Part shown: positions 25,165 to 34,353 of the stretch, piece after piece
Layout of the letters: the number at the start of each line of letters is the position of its first letter
Numbering within the stretch: position 1 is the stretch's first letter
Source of the DNA: Microbacterium enclense
GTDB taxonomy: Bacteria > Actinomycetota > Actinomycetes > Actinomycetales > Microbacteriaceae
DNA length: 54,369 bases
Reading direction: 5' to 3'
Assembly: GCF_001456955.1 (NCBI RefSeq)
Contig: NZ_KQ758474.1
Coordinates: 113,746-168,114 of the forward strand
Position numbers and translations under genes: made by a program
The notes under the pieces: model-generated
Told to the model about the DNA's origin: nothing
The model's input: only the letters and a program-made list of their open reading frames with translations
Databases searched by the model: none

Positions 25165-26385
25165 ATGTCGACGACCCGGCCCGTGCGTGTGCGCCTCGCC
25201 GTGCTGCTCGCGCTGCAGTGCGCGGTCGTGCTCGTGTGCGTGCTCGCCACGACGCTGGTCGCGATGTCGGTGCAGGAGCGCAGCATCCGCGCGGCCACCG
25301 AGGAACGCGTGCTCGACGTCGCGACGAGCCTCGTCGAGCTCGACCAGGTGCAGAGCGCCGTGCTGCTCGACACCGACGCCGCCACCGCGGAGCTCCAGCC
25401 CCTCGCCGACGTCGTGGCCGCGGCATCCGGAGTCGACTACGTCGTGGTGACCGATGCCCGCGGCATCCGACTCACCCACCCGAACCCCGCCGAGCGGGGG
25501 CGGAGCGTGTCGACGGATGCCACGGCGGTGCTCGGCGGAGAGACGTTCCTCGGCACGGAGACGGGCACGATCGGGCCGAGCCTGCGCGCGAAGGTGCCCG
25601 TGCGCGCCGCCGACGCCTCCGTCATCGGGACGGCCTCGGTCGGCGTGCTCGAATCCGAGATCTCGGGCAGCTACGACGAAGCCGTCGGAGGGTTGCTGCC
25701 CTGGGTGGCCGGCTCCATCGTGCTCGGCGTCGTCTTGAGCGGTCTGCTGACCGCGGCGCTGCGTCGGCGCGTGCGACGGCTCGAGGCCGACGCACGCGAG
25801 CTCGAGACGCAGCGGCGCATCTCGGGCGCGCTACGCGACCAGACCCACGAATTCCACACCCGCTTGCACGTCATCCGCGGGCTCGTCGCCGAGGGCGAGA
25901 CCGGCGACGCGTTGACCTACATCGGCGGGCTCGCGCCGGTGGCATCCGGACTCCCCATCGACGACCCGGCGCTGCGCGCCCTGCTGGAGGGACTGTCGGC
26001 CGAGCACGCCGGGCTGCGGGTGGACCCCGCGAGCCTCGTGCCGCGCGGAGTGGTCGACGACGACGCGCTGACCGTGATCGGCAACCTCGTGCGCAACGCC
26101 GCCGAGGCCGCCGGACAGGGGGGACACGTCGACGTGCTCGTGCTCGCCGGCGACGAGCGGCTCACGATCGACGTCGCCGACGACGGCCCGGGCGTCGCGC
26201 CCGCCGATGCGGCGCGCATCTTCGACCGCGGGGTGAGCTCGAAGGCCGCCTCCGGTCGCGGCGTCGGACTCGACCTCGTGCGCCGGATCGCGGGCACGCG
26301 CGGCGGCTCGGTCACCGTCGGGCGGTCGGCGTCGGGCGGTGCGCGCTTCACGGTGGAGCTGCCGGCCGCGGGGGTGCGGGCATGA
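25165..26385 (+). CDS. Sensor histidine kinase, CitA-like, without PAS
   Basis: A 406-residue kinase, shorter than the one at 16205. Helix 1 (LAVLLALQCAVVLVCVLATT), sensor domain with VVTDARGIRLTHPNPAERGR, helix 2 (WVAGSIVLGVVLSGLLTAAL), then directly the His helix QTHEFHTRLHVIRGLVAEGE (His about 228) and HATPase (GNLVRNAAEAAG, VADDGPGV, GRGVGLDLVRR). The usual PAS domain between helix 2 and the His helix is missing. ATG 25165 has GAGGAGG upstream. Divergent from tctC, it probably senses the transported acid. Confidence 0.9.
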   Translation: MSTTRPVRVRLAVLLALQCAVVLVCVLATTLVAMSVQERSIRAATEERVLDVATSLVELDQVQSAVLLDTDAATAELQPLADVVAAASGVDYVVVTDARGIRLTHPNPAERGRSVSTDATAVLGGETFLGTETGTIGPSLRAKVPVRAADASVIGTASVGVLESEISGSYDEAVGGLLPWVAGSIVLGVVLSGLLTAALRRRVRRLEADARELETQRRISGALRDQTHEFHTRLHVIRGLVAEGETGDALTYIGGLAPVASGLPIDDPALRALLEGLSAEHAGLRVDPASLVPRGVVDDDALTVIGNLVRNAAEAAGQGGHVDVLVLAGDERLTIDVADDGPGVAPADAARIFDRGVSSKAASGRGVGLDLVRRIAGTRGGSVTVGRSASGGARFTVELPAAGVRA

Positions 26386-26500
26386 GCTGCGGGGGCGGGC
26401 ACTCCCCCGCGTCGAGACGGGTCGCGTGTGCAGGGCGGGCCGGTGCACGTCGGACGACGCGGCGTGTCGTGGACGCTCGACACATCGGCAGGGGGCGCGG

Positions 26501-27214
26501 ATGACCCCGGATGCCGTGATCCGCACCATCATCGTCGACGACGACCCCGCGGTGGTGCGGTTGCACACCGCGTACCTCGAGGCGCTGCCCGGGTTCCGGC
26601 TCGTGGGCACCGCGCGCACGGGGGTGGCGGGGGCGGCGCTGGCGACCGGGACCGACGTCGACCTCGTGCTGCTCGACATGAACCTCCCCGACTTCAGCGG
26701 CGTCGAGGTGCTGCACCGGCTGCGACTCGTGCGCGAGTGGGACGTCGACGTGCTCGTCATCAGCTCGGCGCGCGACACGCTCACGATCCGCCAGGCCGCC
26801 GCCGCGCACGTCGTCGGGTACCTCGCCAAGCCGTTCACCCGCGAAGCGTTCGTGCGCCGTCTCGAGGAGTACCGCCGCGGTCGCGCCGAGCGCCCCGCCG
26901 AGGTCCCGGTGAGCATGGGCCAGGGCGACATCGACCGGCTCGTGGGACCGGCGACCGCTCCCGTGCGCACGGTCACGGCATCCGATCCCCTCCTCCCCAA
27001 AGGGGTCGCCGAGTCGACCATGAACACCATCCGCGCAGCTCTCCACCCCGTGACCCCCACGAGCGCGCGCGACATCGCCGCCGCGTCGGGCGCGTCGCGC
27101 GCCACGGTGCGGCGGTATCTCGACGTGCTCGTGGCTCGCGGCGAGGTCGACGTCTCACACCGCTTCGGCGCCCGCGGCCGCCCCGAGGTGCTGTACCGGC
27201 TCGCCGCGCGCTGA
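26501..27214 (+). CDS. CitB-family response regulator
   Basis: A 237-residue regulator. The receiver domain has Asp13-15, phospho-acceptor Asp59 (LVLLDMNLPD) and Lys in YLAKPF. The C-terminal helix-turn-helix is SARDIAAASGASRATVRRYL. ATG 26501 has AGGGGG upstream. Unlike the first pair, 115 bp separate it from its kinase. It is expected to control tctCBA. Confidence 0.9.
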   Translation: MTPDAVIRTIIVDDDPAVVRLHTAYLEALPGFRLVGTARTGVAGAALATGTDVDLVLLDMNLPDFSGVEVLHRLRLVREWDVDVLVISSARDTLTIRQAAAAHVVGYLAKPFTREAFVRRLEEYRRGRAERPAEVPVSMGQGDIDRLVGPATAPVRTVTASDPLLPKGVAESTMNTIRAALHPVTPTSARDIAAASGASRATVRRYLDVLVARGEVDVSHRFGARGRPEVLYRLAAR

Positions 27215-27386
27215 GCCGGGGCTGTTCGGTCTTCGCCCGGGACGGGTCGTGGCGGCTGGCCGGGGAGTGCACGGGTGGCCGGGGCGTGCGGGGTCGGGGT
27301 GTGCGGACTGAGGTGGCGCGCGTCTGCCGGGGGGCGCGCGGCCGCGGCCGCGGCGGCGCGTGCCGATGCTGCGCGGCCCTGCGCCG

Positions 27387-27537
27387 TGCCGCGCTCCGGA
27401 CAAACCGCCCGAAACCACCCCCGCCACCCCGCCGCACCGCCCCACCGAGCGCAAGACTCCGGAGCGCGGCATAACCCGCTCGGGCCCGCCCGAAGCGCCC
27501 CACAGGGCGCAAGGCTCCGGAGCGCGGCACAACCCGC
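27387..27537. repeat. Intergenic repeat cluster (locus D)
   Basis: TGCCGCGCTCCGGA (27387-27400) is the exact inverse of TCCGGAGCGCGGCA, found at 27458-27471 and again at 27516-27529. The two direct copies share a wider unit (GCGCAAG.CTCCGGAGCGC, then GGCA.AACCCGC) with a 58-bp period. The whole 27215-27560 gap is very GC-rich and holds no recognisable gene. Confidence 0.7.
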
Positions 27538-27560
27538 CGCCGGCCCGGCGCCCACCCGGC

Positions 27561-28562
27561 TCAGCGCGTCCGCGGCGGCGCCGTCGTGCCGCGGGCGACG
27601 AGGCGCGTGGGCAGTTCGATGTGGGTCTCGGGCAGGTCGTCGCCCGCGAGCAGGGCGAGCACCATGCGCACGGCCTCGGCGCCGAGGCGCTTCATCGGCT
27701 GGCGCACCGTCGTCAGGCCGGGCTGGGCGCGGGCGGCCTCTGGCACGTCGTCGAACCCCACGACCGAGAGGTCTTCGGGCACACGCAGCCCGCGCGCGCG
27801 GGCGACCTCGACGATCGACAGCGCCGAGAGGTCGTTCGCGGCGAAGACCGCCGTGGGCGGATCGGCGAGCGCGAGCATAGCCTCCGCCGCTTCGCGCGCG
27901 ACGTCCTGCTCGTACCGCCCCACGCCCACCAGGGCCGGATCGAACGGGATGCCGGCGGCCGACAGCGCGGCGCGATAACCCGAGGCGCGGGCCACCGCCG
28001 ACCGCAGATCGGGGCGGCCCGCGATGAAGCCGATGCGGCGGTGGCCGAGCTGCAGGAGGTAGTGCACCGCCTGCTGCGCGCCGGTGTAGCTGTCGGACTC
28101 GACCGTCGGCACGTCGCCGCGGCCGGTGTGCGGGTCGATCGCGACGATCGGCACCTCGCCCGCGACGTTGACGACGGTGGGGGTGACGATGATGGCCGCG
28201 TCGATCAGGGTGCCGCTGAGGCGGCTGAGCGAGCGCCGTTCCCACCCCTCGCCGTCGCGCCGCGCGCCGGTGTAGGCGAGCAGGTCGTATCCGGTGTCGG
28301 AGAGCGCTCCCCCGACGCCCTTGAGGATCTCGGCCGAGAACGGCTCGATGTCGGCGACGAGCACCCCGATCACGCCCGTGCGGCGCGAGCGCATGCTGCT
28401 GGCGACGAGGCTGGATTCGTAGCCGAGCGACTTCACGGCATCCAGGACCTTCCCGACCGTCGCGGGCGACACCCCGTAACGGCCGTTCACGGCCTTCGAC
28501 ACCGTGGCCACCGAGACACCGGCCGCCGCGGCGACGTCGTGGATGGTCGCGCGTCTGGTCAT
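27561..28562 (-). CDS. LacI-family transcriptional regulator
   Basis: A 333-residue repressor. The N-terminal helix-turn-helix is TIHDVAAAAGVSVATVSKAV and the hinge region SSLVASSMRSRRTGVIGVLV. The periplasmic-binding-like effector domain ends with SVVGFDDVPEAARAQPGLTT. ATG 28562 is used; longer frames upstream run through the operator. It is divergent from a sugar ABC importer and GH3 glycosidase and probably represses both itself and that operon through the palindrome at 28584-28603. Confidence 0.93.
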   Translation of the reverse strand: MTRRATIHDVAAAAGVSVATVSKAVNGRYGVSPATVGKVLDAVKSLGYESSLVASSMRSRRTGVIGVLVADIEPFSAEILKGVGGALSDTGYDLLAYTGARRDGEGWERRSLSRLSGTLIDAAIIVTPTVVNVAGEVPIVAIDPHTGRGDVPTVESDSYTGAQQAVHYLLQLGHRRIGFIAGRPDLRSAVARASGYRAALSAAGIPFDPALVGVGRYEQDVAREAAEAMLALADPPTAVFAANDLSALSIVEVARARGLRVPEDLSVVGFDDVPEAARAQPGLTTVRQPMKRLGAEAVRMVLALLAGDDLPETHIELPTRLVARGTTAPPRTR

Positions 28563-28583
28563 GGCATTCGACCCTAGCGTGGA

Positions 28584-28603
28584 AAACATTTTCGAAAACG
28601 TTT
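28584..28603. promoter_or_regulatory. LacI-type operator
   Basis: AAACATTTTCGAAAACGTTT, a 20-bp palindrome with one mismatched pair, centred on TTTTCGAAAA. It is strikingly AT-rich for this genome and lies between the divergent lacI and ABC genes. Confidence 0.85.
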
Positions 28604-28630
28604 GACGACCTTCCCGCGCCGGGTCACACT
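28602..28630 (+). promoter_or_regulatory. Promoter of the sugar ABC/GH3 operon
   Basis: TTGACG (28602-28607) and CACACT (28625-28630) with 17-bp spacing. The -35 overlaps the end of the LacI-type operator, so bound repressor would block polymerase. Confidence 0.55.
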
Positions 28631-28734
28631 GCTCAGACCCGGGGCCGCCGCACCGCCCCGCACAACGGCATCGCCGCCGATGACAACCGGCGCTCCCCCG
28701 CGGACGCACCTCGACGAAGAGAAACGGGACTCAC

Positions 28735-30021
28735 ATGAACACGCGCACGATCCTCGCCGGAACGGCCCTCGCCGTCGCCGGCACCCTCGCCCTCGCCGGC
28801 TGCGCCGGCGGCGGCAGCGGGCAGAACGCCGACGGCTCCGTCACCCTCACGCTGTGGCACAACTCCACCACCGGCGACGGCAAGCAGTACTGGGAAGACA
28901 CCGCCGCCGCCTTCGAAGAGGCCAACCCCGGTGTGACCATCGAGATCCAGTCCCTGCAGAACGAGGAGATGGACGGCAAGCTCCAGACCGCACTGAACTC
29001 CGGAGACGCCCCCGACCTGTTCATGGCGCGCGGCGGCGGCAAGCTCGCCGACATCGTCGAGGCCGGCCAGGCGATGGACCTTACCGACAAGATCTCCCCC
29101 GAGGCCAAGACGGCGCTCGGCACCTCGCTCGGCGCGTTCGAGGTCGACGGCAAGAACTACGGCATGCCCGTCGCCGTGCTCCCCTCCGGCATCTTCACTT
29201 CGCAGGACCTGCTGACCGCCGCCGGCGTCACCGCCGCTCCCGCGACCATCAGCGACCTCGAGGCCGCGAACGCGAAGATCCGCGCGACCGGCGTCGCTCC
29301 CATCGCCGTCGGCGCGAAGGACGCGTGGCCCGCCGCGCACTGGTACTACAACTTCGCCCTGCGCGCCTGTTCGAAGGACGTCCTGGATGCCGCGGCCGAG
29401 AGCCGCAGCTTCGACGACCCGTGCTGGCTCGAGGCGGGCGAGAACCTGCAGTCGTTCCTCGAGACGCAGCCGTTCAACGAGGGCTTCCTGACCACAGCCG
29501 CCCAGCAGGGCGCGGGGTCGTCGGCGGGTCTGCTCGCCAACCACCAGGCCGCCATGGAGCTCATGGGCGCGTGGAACCCCGGCGTGATCGCATCGCTGAC
29601 ACCCGACGAGCAGCCGCTCGCCGACCTCGGCTGGTTCCCGTTCCCCGAGGTTCCCGGCGGTGACGGCGAAGAGGGCGCCATCATGGGCGGCGTCGACGGC
29701 TACTCGTGCTGGGTCAACGCTCCCGCGCAGTGCACCGACTTCCTGAACTTCCTCGTGAACCAGGAGAACCAGGAGCGCTACGCCGACGCCTTCCAGACGA
29801 TCCCCGCCTCCAGCGAAGCGACCGGCGCCGTCACCACGCCCGCCCTGCAGTCGGCGCTCGAGGCCTACACCGACGCGCCGTATGTCTCGGTGTGGCTCGA
29901 CACCCTTTACGGCCAGAACATCGGCAACGCCCTGAACGTCGCCGTGGTCGACATGTTCGCCGGCAAGGGCACCCCGCAGAGCATCGTCGACGGCGTCAAC
30001 GCGGCCGCCGCGCGCTCCTGA
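28735..30021 (+). CDS. Sugar ABC transporter substrate-binding lipoprotein
   Basis: A 428-residue family 1 extracellular binding protein. Signal peptide with lipobox LALAGC (Cys about residue 23), so it is anchored as a lipoprotein. The mature part has VTLTLWHNSTTGDGKQYWED, DAPDLFMARGGGKLAD and GAIMGGVDGYSCWVNAPAQC. Family members bind di- and oligosaccharides. First gene of a four-gene operon with two permeases and a GH3 enzyme. No ATPase gene is present, so a shared MsiK-type ATPase elsewhere is likely. Confidence 0.93.
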   Translation: MNTRTILAGTALAVAGTLALAGCAGGGSGQNADGSVTLTLWHNSTTGDGKQYWEDTAAAFEEANPGVTIEIQSLQNEEMDGKLQTALNSGDAPDLFMARGGGKLADIVEAGQAMDLTDKISPEAKTALGTSLGAFEVDGKNYGMPVAVLPSGIFTSQDLLTAAGVTAAPATISDLEAANAKIRATGVAPIAVGAKDAWPAAHWYYNFALRACSKDVLDAAAESRSFDDPCWLEAGENLQSFLETQPFNEGFLTTAAQQGAGSSAGLLANHQAAMELMGAWNPGVIASLTPDEQPLADLGWFPFPEVPGGDGEEGAIMGGVDGYSCWVNAPAQCTDFLNFLVNQENQERYADAFQTIPASSEATGAVTTPALQSALEAYTDAPYVSVWLDTLYGQNIGNALNVAVVDMFAGKGTPQSIVDGVNAAAARS

Positions 30022-30032
30022 GGACACCGCAC

Positions 30033-31046
30033 ATGACCAGCCAACTCGCCTCCCAGGCGACAGAGGCCGGCGCTCGCCGCCCGGCCGGGGAGGGCGCCAC
30101 CCGTGCCCCCTCGGCCGGGCGGCCGCCCGTGCGGCGACGTACGGAGAACTGGCGCATCCGCGGCGAGCTCGCGATCCTGCTCGGGCCCGCCCTGGTGGTG
30201 TTCGTGTCGTTCGTCATCCTGCCCGTCGTGCTCGCGGCCTACTACGGCTTCTACAGCTGGTCGGGCTTCGGCACCCCCGTCGATTTCGTCGGAGTCCGCA
30301 ACTACGTCACGATCCTCACCGACCCCGCCTTCCACGAGGCGCTCGGCCACAACGCGTTCATCGTCATCGGCTCGCTCGTGCTGCAGGGGCCGCTCGCGCT
30401 CGGTCTCGCGCTACTTCTGAACCGCAAGATGCGGGCGCAGTCGCTGATCCGCGTGCTGATCTTCGTGCCGTACGTCATCTCCGAGGTCGTCGTGGGTCTC
30501 GGGTGGGGGCTCATGCTGCAGTCGGGCGGAGCGCTCAACGGGGCGCTGGAGAAGATCGGCCTCGGCGCGCTCCGTGCCGACTGGATCTCCGACCCCGCGC
30601 TGGCGATCTGGACGCTGCTGATCATCATCACGTGGAAGTACATCGGCTTCGCCGTGATCCTCTTCCTCGCCGGTCTCCAGGGCATCCCCGAGGAGCTCAG
30701 CGAAGCGGCCGCCATCGACGGCGCGTCGTATTGGCAGATCCAGCGCCACATCGTGCTGCCACTGATGGGCCCCACGATCCGCATCTGGGCGTTCCTGTCG
30801 ATCATCGGCTCGCTGCAGCTGTTCGACCTCGTCTGGATCATCTGGGGCCAGTACGTCGCCTCGACCGCCGGCACCTCGACCATGGCCACCTACATGGTCG
30901 CCAACGGTCGCAACGCCGGCAGCTTCGGCTACGGCAGCGCCGTCGCCGTCGTGATGTTCCTCATCTCGCTCGCCGTCGCCCTCGTGTACCAGCGCTTCGT
31001 TCTGCGCCGAGACACCGCCGGCGCTCTCACGGGAGGCTCGAAATGA
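30033..31046 (+). CDS. Sugar ABC transporter permease (MalF type)
   Basis: A 337-residue inner-membrane permease with six helices. The cytoplasmic EAA loop reads EELSEAAAIDGASYWQIQRH. It has a polar, proline/arginine-rich N-terminal tail of about 45 residues. ATG 30033 is 11 bases after the binding-protein stop, with GAGGA upstream. It forms a heterodimer with the next gene product. Confidence 0.93.
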   Translation: MTSQLASQATEAGARRPAGEGATRAPSAGRPPVRRRTENWRIRGELAILLGPALVVFVSFVILPVVLAAYYGFYSWSGFGTPVDFVGVRNYVTILTDPAFHEALGHNAFIVIGSLVLQGPLALGLALLLNRKMRAQSLIRVLIFVPYVISEVVVGLGWGLMLQSGGALNGALEKIGLGALRADWISDPALAIWTLLIIITWKYIGFAVILFLAGLQGIPEELSEAAAIDGASYWQIQRHIVLPLMGPTIRIWAFLSIIGSLQLFDLVWIIWGQYVASTAGTSTMATYMVANGRNAGSFGYGSAVAVVMFLISLAVALVYQRFVLRRDTAGALTGGSK

Positions 31047-31927
31047 CCGCCACCGCCACCCTCGTGACACCCCGCGGCGCGAAGGCTCCGCGTCGGCGTC
31101 CGGCCGGGGCGAACCGCGGCTCGTCGGTGCTCGTCGGGTTCGTCGCGCTGCTGCTGATCGGCATGATGCTCGCGCCGGTCGTGTACATCATCCTCGGCGG
31201 GTTCCGCTCGAACGCCGAGATCACCGTCGACCCCGCCGGGTTCCCGACCGTGTGGAACTGGCAGAACTACGCCGACGTGCTCGGCAGCGGCGTGTTCTGG
31301 GGCCAGGTCGGCAACTCCGCCATCGCCGCCGTCGCGACGACGCTCTTCGTCGTCGCGCTCGGGATGATGGCGGCCTATGCCCTGGCCCGGTACCGCTTCC
31401 GCGGACGCGGTGCGACGTACGCGCTGTTCACGGCGGGACTGATGTTCCCGATGACGGTGGCCATCACGCCGCTCTACATCCTCGTGCGCAACCTCGGGCT
31501 GACGAACTCTCTCGCCGGCGTCGTCGTGCCGCAGATCGCCTTCGCGCTGCCGCTGACGATCATCATCCTGTCGCCGTTCCTCGCCGCCATCCCGAACGAA
31601 CTGCAGGAGGCGGCATCCATCGACGGCCTCGGCCGGCTCGGCTTCTTCTGGCGCATGGTGCTGCCGCTCGCCGTTCCCGCGGTGGTGACGGTCGGCATCC
31701 TGGCCTTCGTGAACAGCTGGAACTCGTACATGCTGCCGCTGTTCATCCTCAACAACGAAGCCGCCTACACGCTGCCGCTGGGCACCCAGGCGTTCGCCTC
31801 GCAGTACTCCGTCGACACCGCGCGCGTGCTCGCGTTCACCTCGCTGTCGATGATCCCCGCCCTGCTGTTCTTCAGCGTCTTCGAGCGGCGGATCGTCGGC
31901 GGCCTGACCGGCGCCGTGAAGGGCTGA
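31043..31927 (+). CDS. Sugar ABC transporter permease (MalG type)
   Basis: A 294-residue permease with six helices and EAA loop ELQEAASIDGLGRLGFFWRM. The start overlaps the previous stop (ATGA) and GGGAGG lies six bases upstream. It completes the importer with the MalF-type subunit; the ATPase must come from elsewhere. Confidence 0.93.
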   Translation: MTATATLVTPRGAKAPRRRPAGANRGSSVLVGFVALLLIGMMLAPVVYIILGGFRSNAEITVDPAGFPTVWNWQNYADVLGSGVFWGQVGNSAIAAVATTLFVVALGMMAAYALARYRFRGRGATYALFTAGLMFPMTVAITPLYILVRNLGLTNSLAGVVVPQIAFALPLTIIILSPFLAAIPNELQEAASIDGLGRLGFFWRMVLPLAVPAVVTVGILAFVNSWNSYMLPLFILNNEAAYTLPLGTQAFASQYSVDTARVLAFTSLSMIPALLFFSVFERRIVGGLTGAVKG

Positions 31928-31934
31928 TCCGATC

Positions 31935-34301
31935 ATGACCATCCAGAACACCGACGTCGGCGCTGCCCTCCCCGCGGGCGTCTCCCCCCGGGTGCAGGCG
32001 CTCGTGGCCGAGATGACCCTCGACGAGAAGCTCGCGCAGCTCGTGGGCTATTGGGTCGACCAGGGCGACGAGGTCGTCGCCCCCCTCTCGGGCGAGAAGG
32101 TCACGACCGCCGCCTACACGGATGCCACGGTGCACGGCCTCGGTCACCTCACCCGCGTCTACGGCACGCGGCCGGTCGATCCGGTCGAGCGCGCCGAATG
32201 GCTGTGGGGCGAGCAGCGCCGCCTGCAGACCGAGACGCGTCTGGGCATCCCGGCCCTCGTGCACGAGGAGTGCCTGACGGGCTTCGCGGCGTGGCAGGCG
32301 GCGACGTTCCCGACGCCGCTCGCCTGGGGCGCCTCGTTCGATCCGGATGCCGTGGAGCTCATGGCATCCGCCATCGGACGCTCCATGCGAGAGGTCGGCG
32401 TGCACCAGGGGCTCGCTCCCGTGCTCGACGTCGTGCGCGACGCGCGATGGGGCCGCGTCGACGAGTGCATCGCGGAAGACCCCTACGTGGTCGGCACCAT
32501 CGGGACCGCCTACGTGCGGGGGCTGCAGGGCGCCGGCGTGCACGCGACGCTCAAGCACTTCGTGGGCTACTCCGCCTCGCGTGCCGGACGCAATCACGCG
32601 CCCGTGTCGGCCGGGCAACGCGAGCTGCAGGACGTCTTCCTCCCGCCGTTCGAGATGGCCGTGCGCGACGGCGGGGTGCGCAGCGTCATGAACTCGTACA
32701 CCGAGATCGACGGGGTGCCCGTCGCCTCGAACCCCGACCTTTTGACCGACCTGCTCCGACGCCGCTGGGGCTTCGACGGCACGGTGGTCTCCGACTACTT
32801 CGCCGTCGAGTTCCTGCGGTCGATGCACGGCATCGCGGGTTCGCTCGGCGAGGCGGCGCAGCTCGCTCTCGAGGCGGGCATCGACGTCGAGCTGCCCGGG
32901 CCCGACGCGTATCCGCACCTGGCCGAGCGAGTGGCATCCGGAGCCCTTCCGGAGTCCGTGGTCGACCGCGCCGTCGCACGCGTGCTGACCGAGAAGGAAG
33001 ACCTCGGACTCCTGGATGCCGACTTCACCGATGCCCCGGCCGAGATCGACCTCGACGACGCCCAGCACCGGGCGCTCGCTCACCGTCTCGCTCTCGAAAG
33101 TGTGGTGCTGCTGCGCAACGACGGCGTGCTGCCGCTTCGCGCGCCGGGGCGCATCGCGGTGATCGGTCCGAACGCCGACAGCGGCGAGGCGCTGATGGGG
33201 TGCTATTCGTTCGCGAACCACGTGCTCGCCCACCACCCCGGCGTTCCCCTCGGGTTCTCGCTGCCGACGGTGCGCGAGGCTCTGGCTTCGCGGTTCGGGG
33301 CGGTTTCGTACGCCGCGGGCTGTGCCGTCGAGGGTTCCGACACCACTGGTTTCGCGGAGGCCGTCGCCACCGCCGAGGCTGCCGACATCGCGATCGTCGT
33401 CGTCGGCGACCGCGCCGGCCTCTTCGGCCGCGGAACCGTCGGCGAGGGCAACGACGCCGACTCGCTCGATCTGCCGGGCGTGCAACGTGAGCTCGTCGAG
33501 GCGGTGGTCGCGACCGGCACGCCGGTGGTGCTCGTGCTGCTGACCGGGCGGCCCTACGCGCTGGACTGGGCGCTCGACGGTGCGTCCGGCCCCGCGGCGG
33601 TGCTGCAGGCCTTCTTCCCCGGTGAGGAGGGGGCGCCGGCGCTCGCGGCGTTGCTGGCGGGGGATGCAACCCCCTCGGGCCGCCTGCCCGTCTCGCTCCC
33701 CCGCTCGGCCGGTGCGCAGCCGTACTCGTACCTGCACCCTCTGCTCGGCGGGCCGTCGGGGGTGACGAGCACCGACCCGACGCCCGTGCGGCCGTTCGGG
33801 TTCGGGCTCTCGTATACGACGTTCGAGCGCGGGGATCTGCGGGCGGACGGGGTGTCCGGTTCGGCCGCGGTCTCGAGCGGCATCGCGGCGGTCGAGGTGC
33901 CGGGCTCCGGAACTGTCGCCGACGTTCGCGCGGGCGACGCCTTCACCGTGTCGGCTCGCGTGACGAACACCGGAGCCCGGCACGGTGCCGACGTCGTGCA
34001 GGTCTACGCGCATCGCGCCGTCGCCAGCGTCACGCGCCCCGTCGCACAGCTGGTGGCCTACGCCCGTGTCGACCTCGAGCCCGGCGAGAGCGCCGAGGTG
34101 CGCTTCACGGTGCCCGCGTCGCGGCTGGCCTACAGCGACCGCGCGATGCGCCGCGTCGTCGAGCCGGGCGACGTCGAGCTCCGCCTCGGGCCCTCATGCG
34201 CCGAGGTCGATGAGGCGGTGGCACTGCGGATCACCGGCCCGTTGTACGAGCTAAGCGTCGGCGATGCGCGCGTCGTCGACGTGGAGGTGCGGCGGGACTG
34301 A
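31935..34301 (+). CDS. Glycoside hydrolase family 3 (beta-glucosidase/beta-xylosidase)
   Basis: A 788-residue GH3 enzyme without signal peptide, so cytoplasmic. The (alpha/beta)8 domain has LGIPALVHEECLTGFAAW, GLAPVLDVVRDARWGRVDE, HFVGYSASRAGRNHAPVS and the nucleophile in TVVSDYFAVEFL (Asp about 286). The second domain has GDRAGLFGRG and GEGNDADSLDLPGVQ, followed by a fibronectin III-like domain (TVSARVTNTGARHGADVVQV). It would trim oligosaccharides brought in by the ABC importer. The HEECLTGFAAW motif favours a xylo- or gluco-oligosaccharide substrate, but specificity cannot be fixed from sequence. Confidence 0.92.
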   Translation: MTIQNTDVGAALPAGVSPRVQALVAEMTLDEKLAQLVGYWVDQGDEVVAPLSGEKVTTAAYTDATVHGLGHLTRVYGTRPVDPVERAEWLWGEQRRLQTETRLGIPALVHEECLTGFAAWQAATFPTPLAWGASFDPDAVELMASAIGRSMREVGVHQGLAPVLDVVRDARWGRVDECIAEDPYVVGTIGTAYVRGLQGAGVHATLKHFVGYSASRAGRNHAPVSAGQRELQDVFLPPFEMAVRDGGVRSVMNSYTEIDGVPVASNPDLLTDLLRRRWGFDGTVVSDYFAVEFLRSMHGIAGSLGEAAQLALEAGIDVELPGPDAYPHLAERVASGALPESVVDRAVARVLTEKEDLGLLDADFTDAPAEIDLDDAQHRALAHRLALESVVLLRNDGVLPLRAPGRIAVIGPNADSGEALMGCYSFANHVLAHHPGVPLGFSLPTVREALASRFGAVSYAAGCAVEGSDTTGFAEAVATAEAADIAIVVVGDRAGLFGRGTVGEGNDADSLDLPGVQRELVEAVVATGTPVVLVLLTGRPYALDWALDGASGPAAVLQAFFPGEEGAPALAALLAGDATPSGRLPVSLPRSAGAQPYSYLHPLLGGPSGVTSTDPTPVRPFGFGLSYTTFERGDLRADGVSGSAAVSSGIAAVEVPGSGTVADVRAGDAFTVSARVTNTGARHGADVVQVYAHRAVASVTRPVAQLVAYARVDLEPGESAEVRFTVPASRLAYSDRAMRRVVEPGDVELRLGPSCAEVDEAVALRITGPLYELSVGDARVVDVEVRRD

Positions 34302-34353
34302 CGGCCCCGGTTGCCTCGCGTGGGCGGGCCGCTGCGTGCAACCGCCCGCCCGC

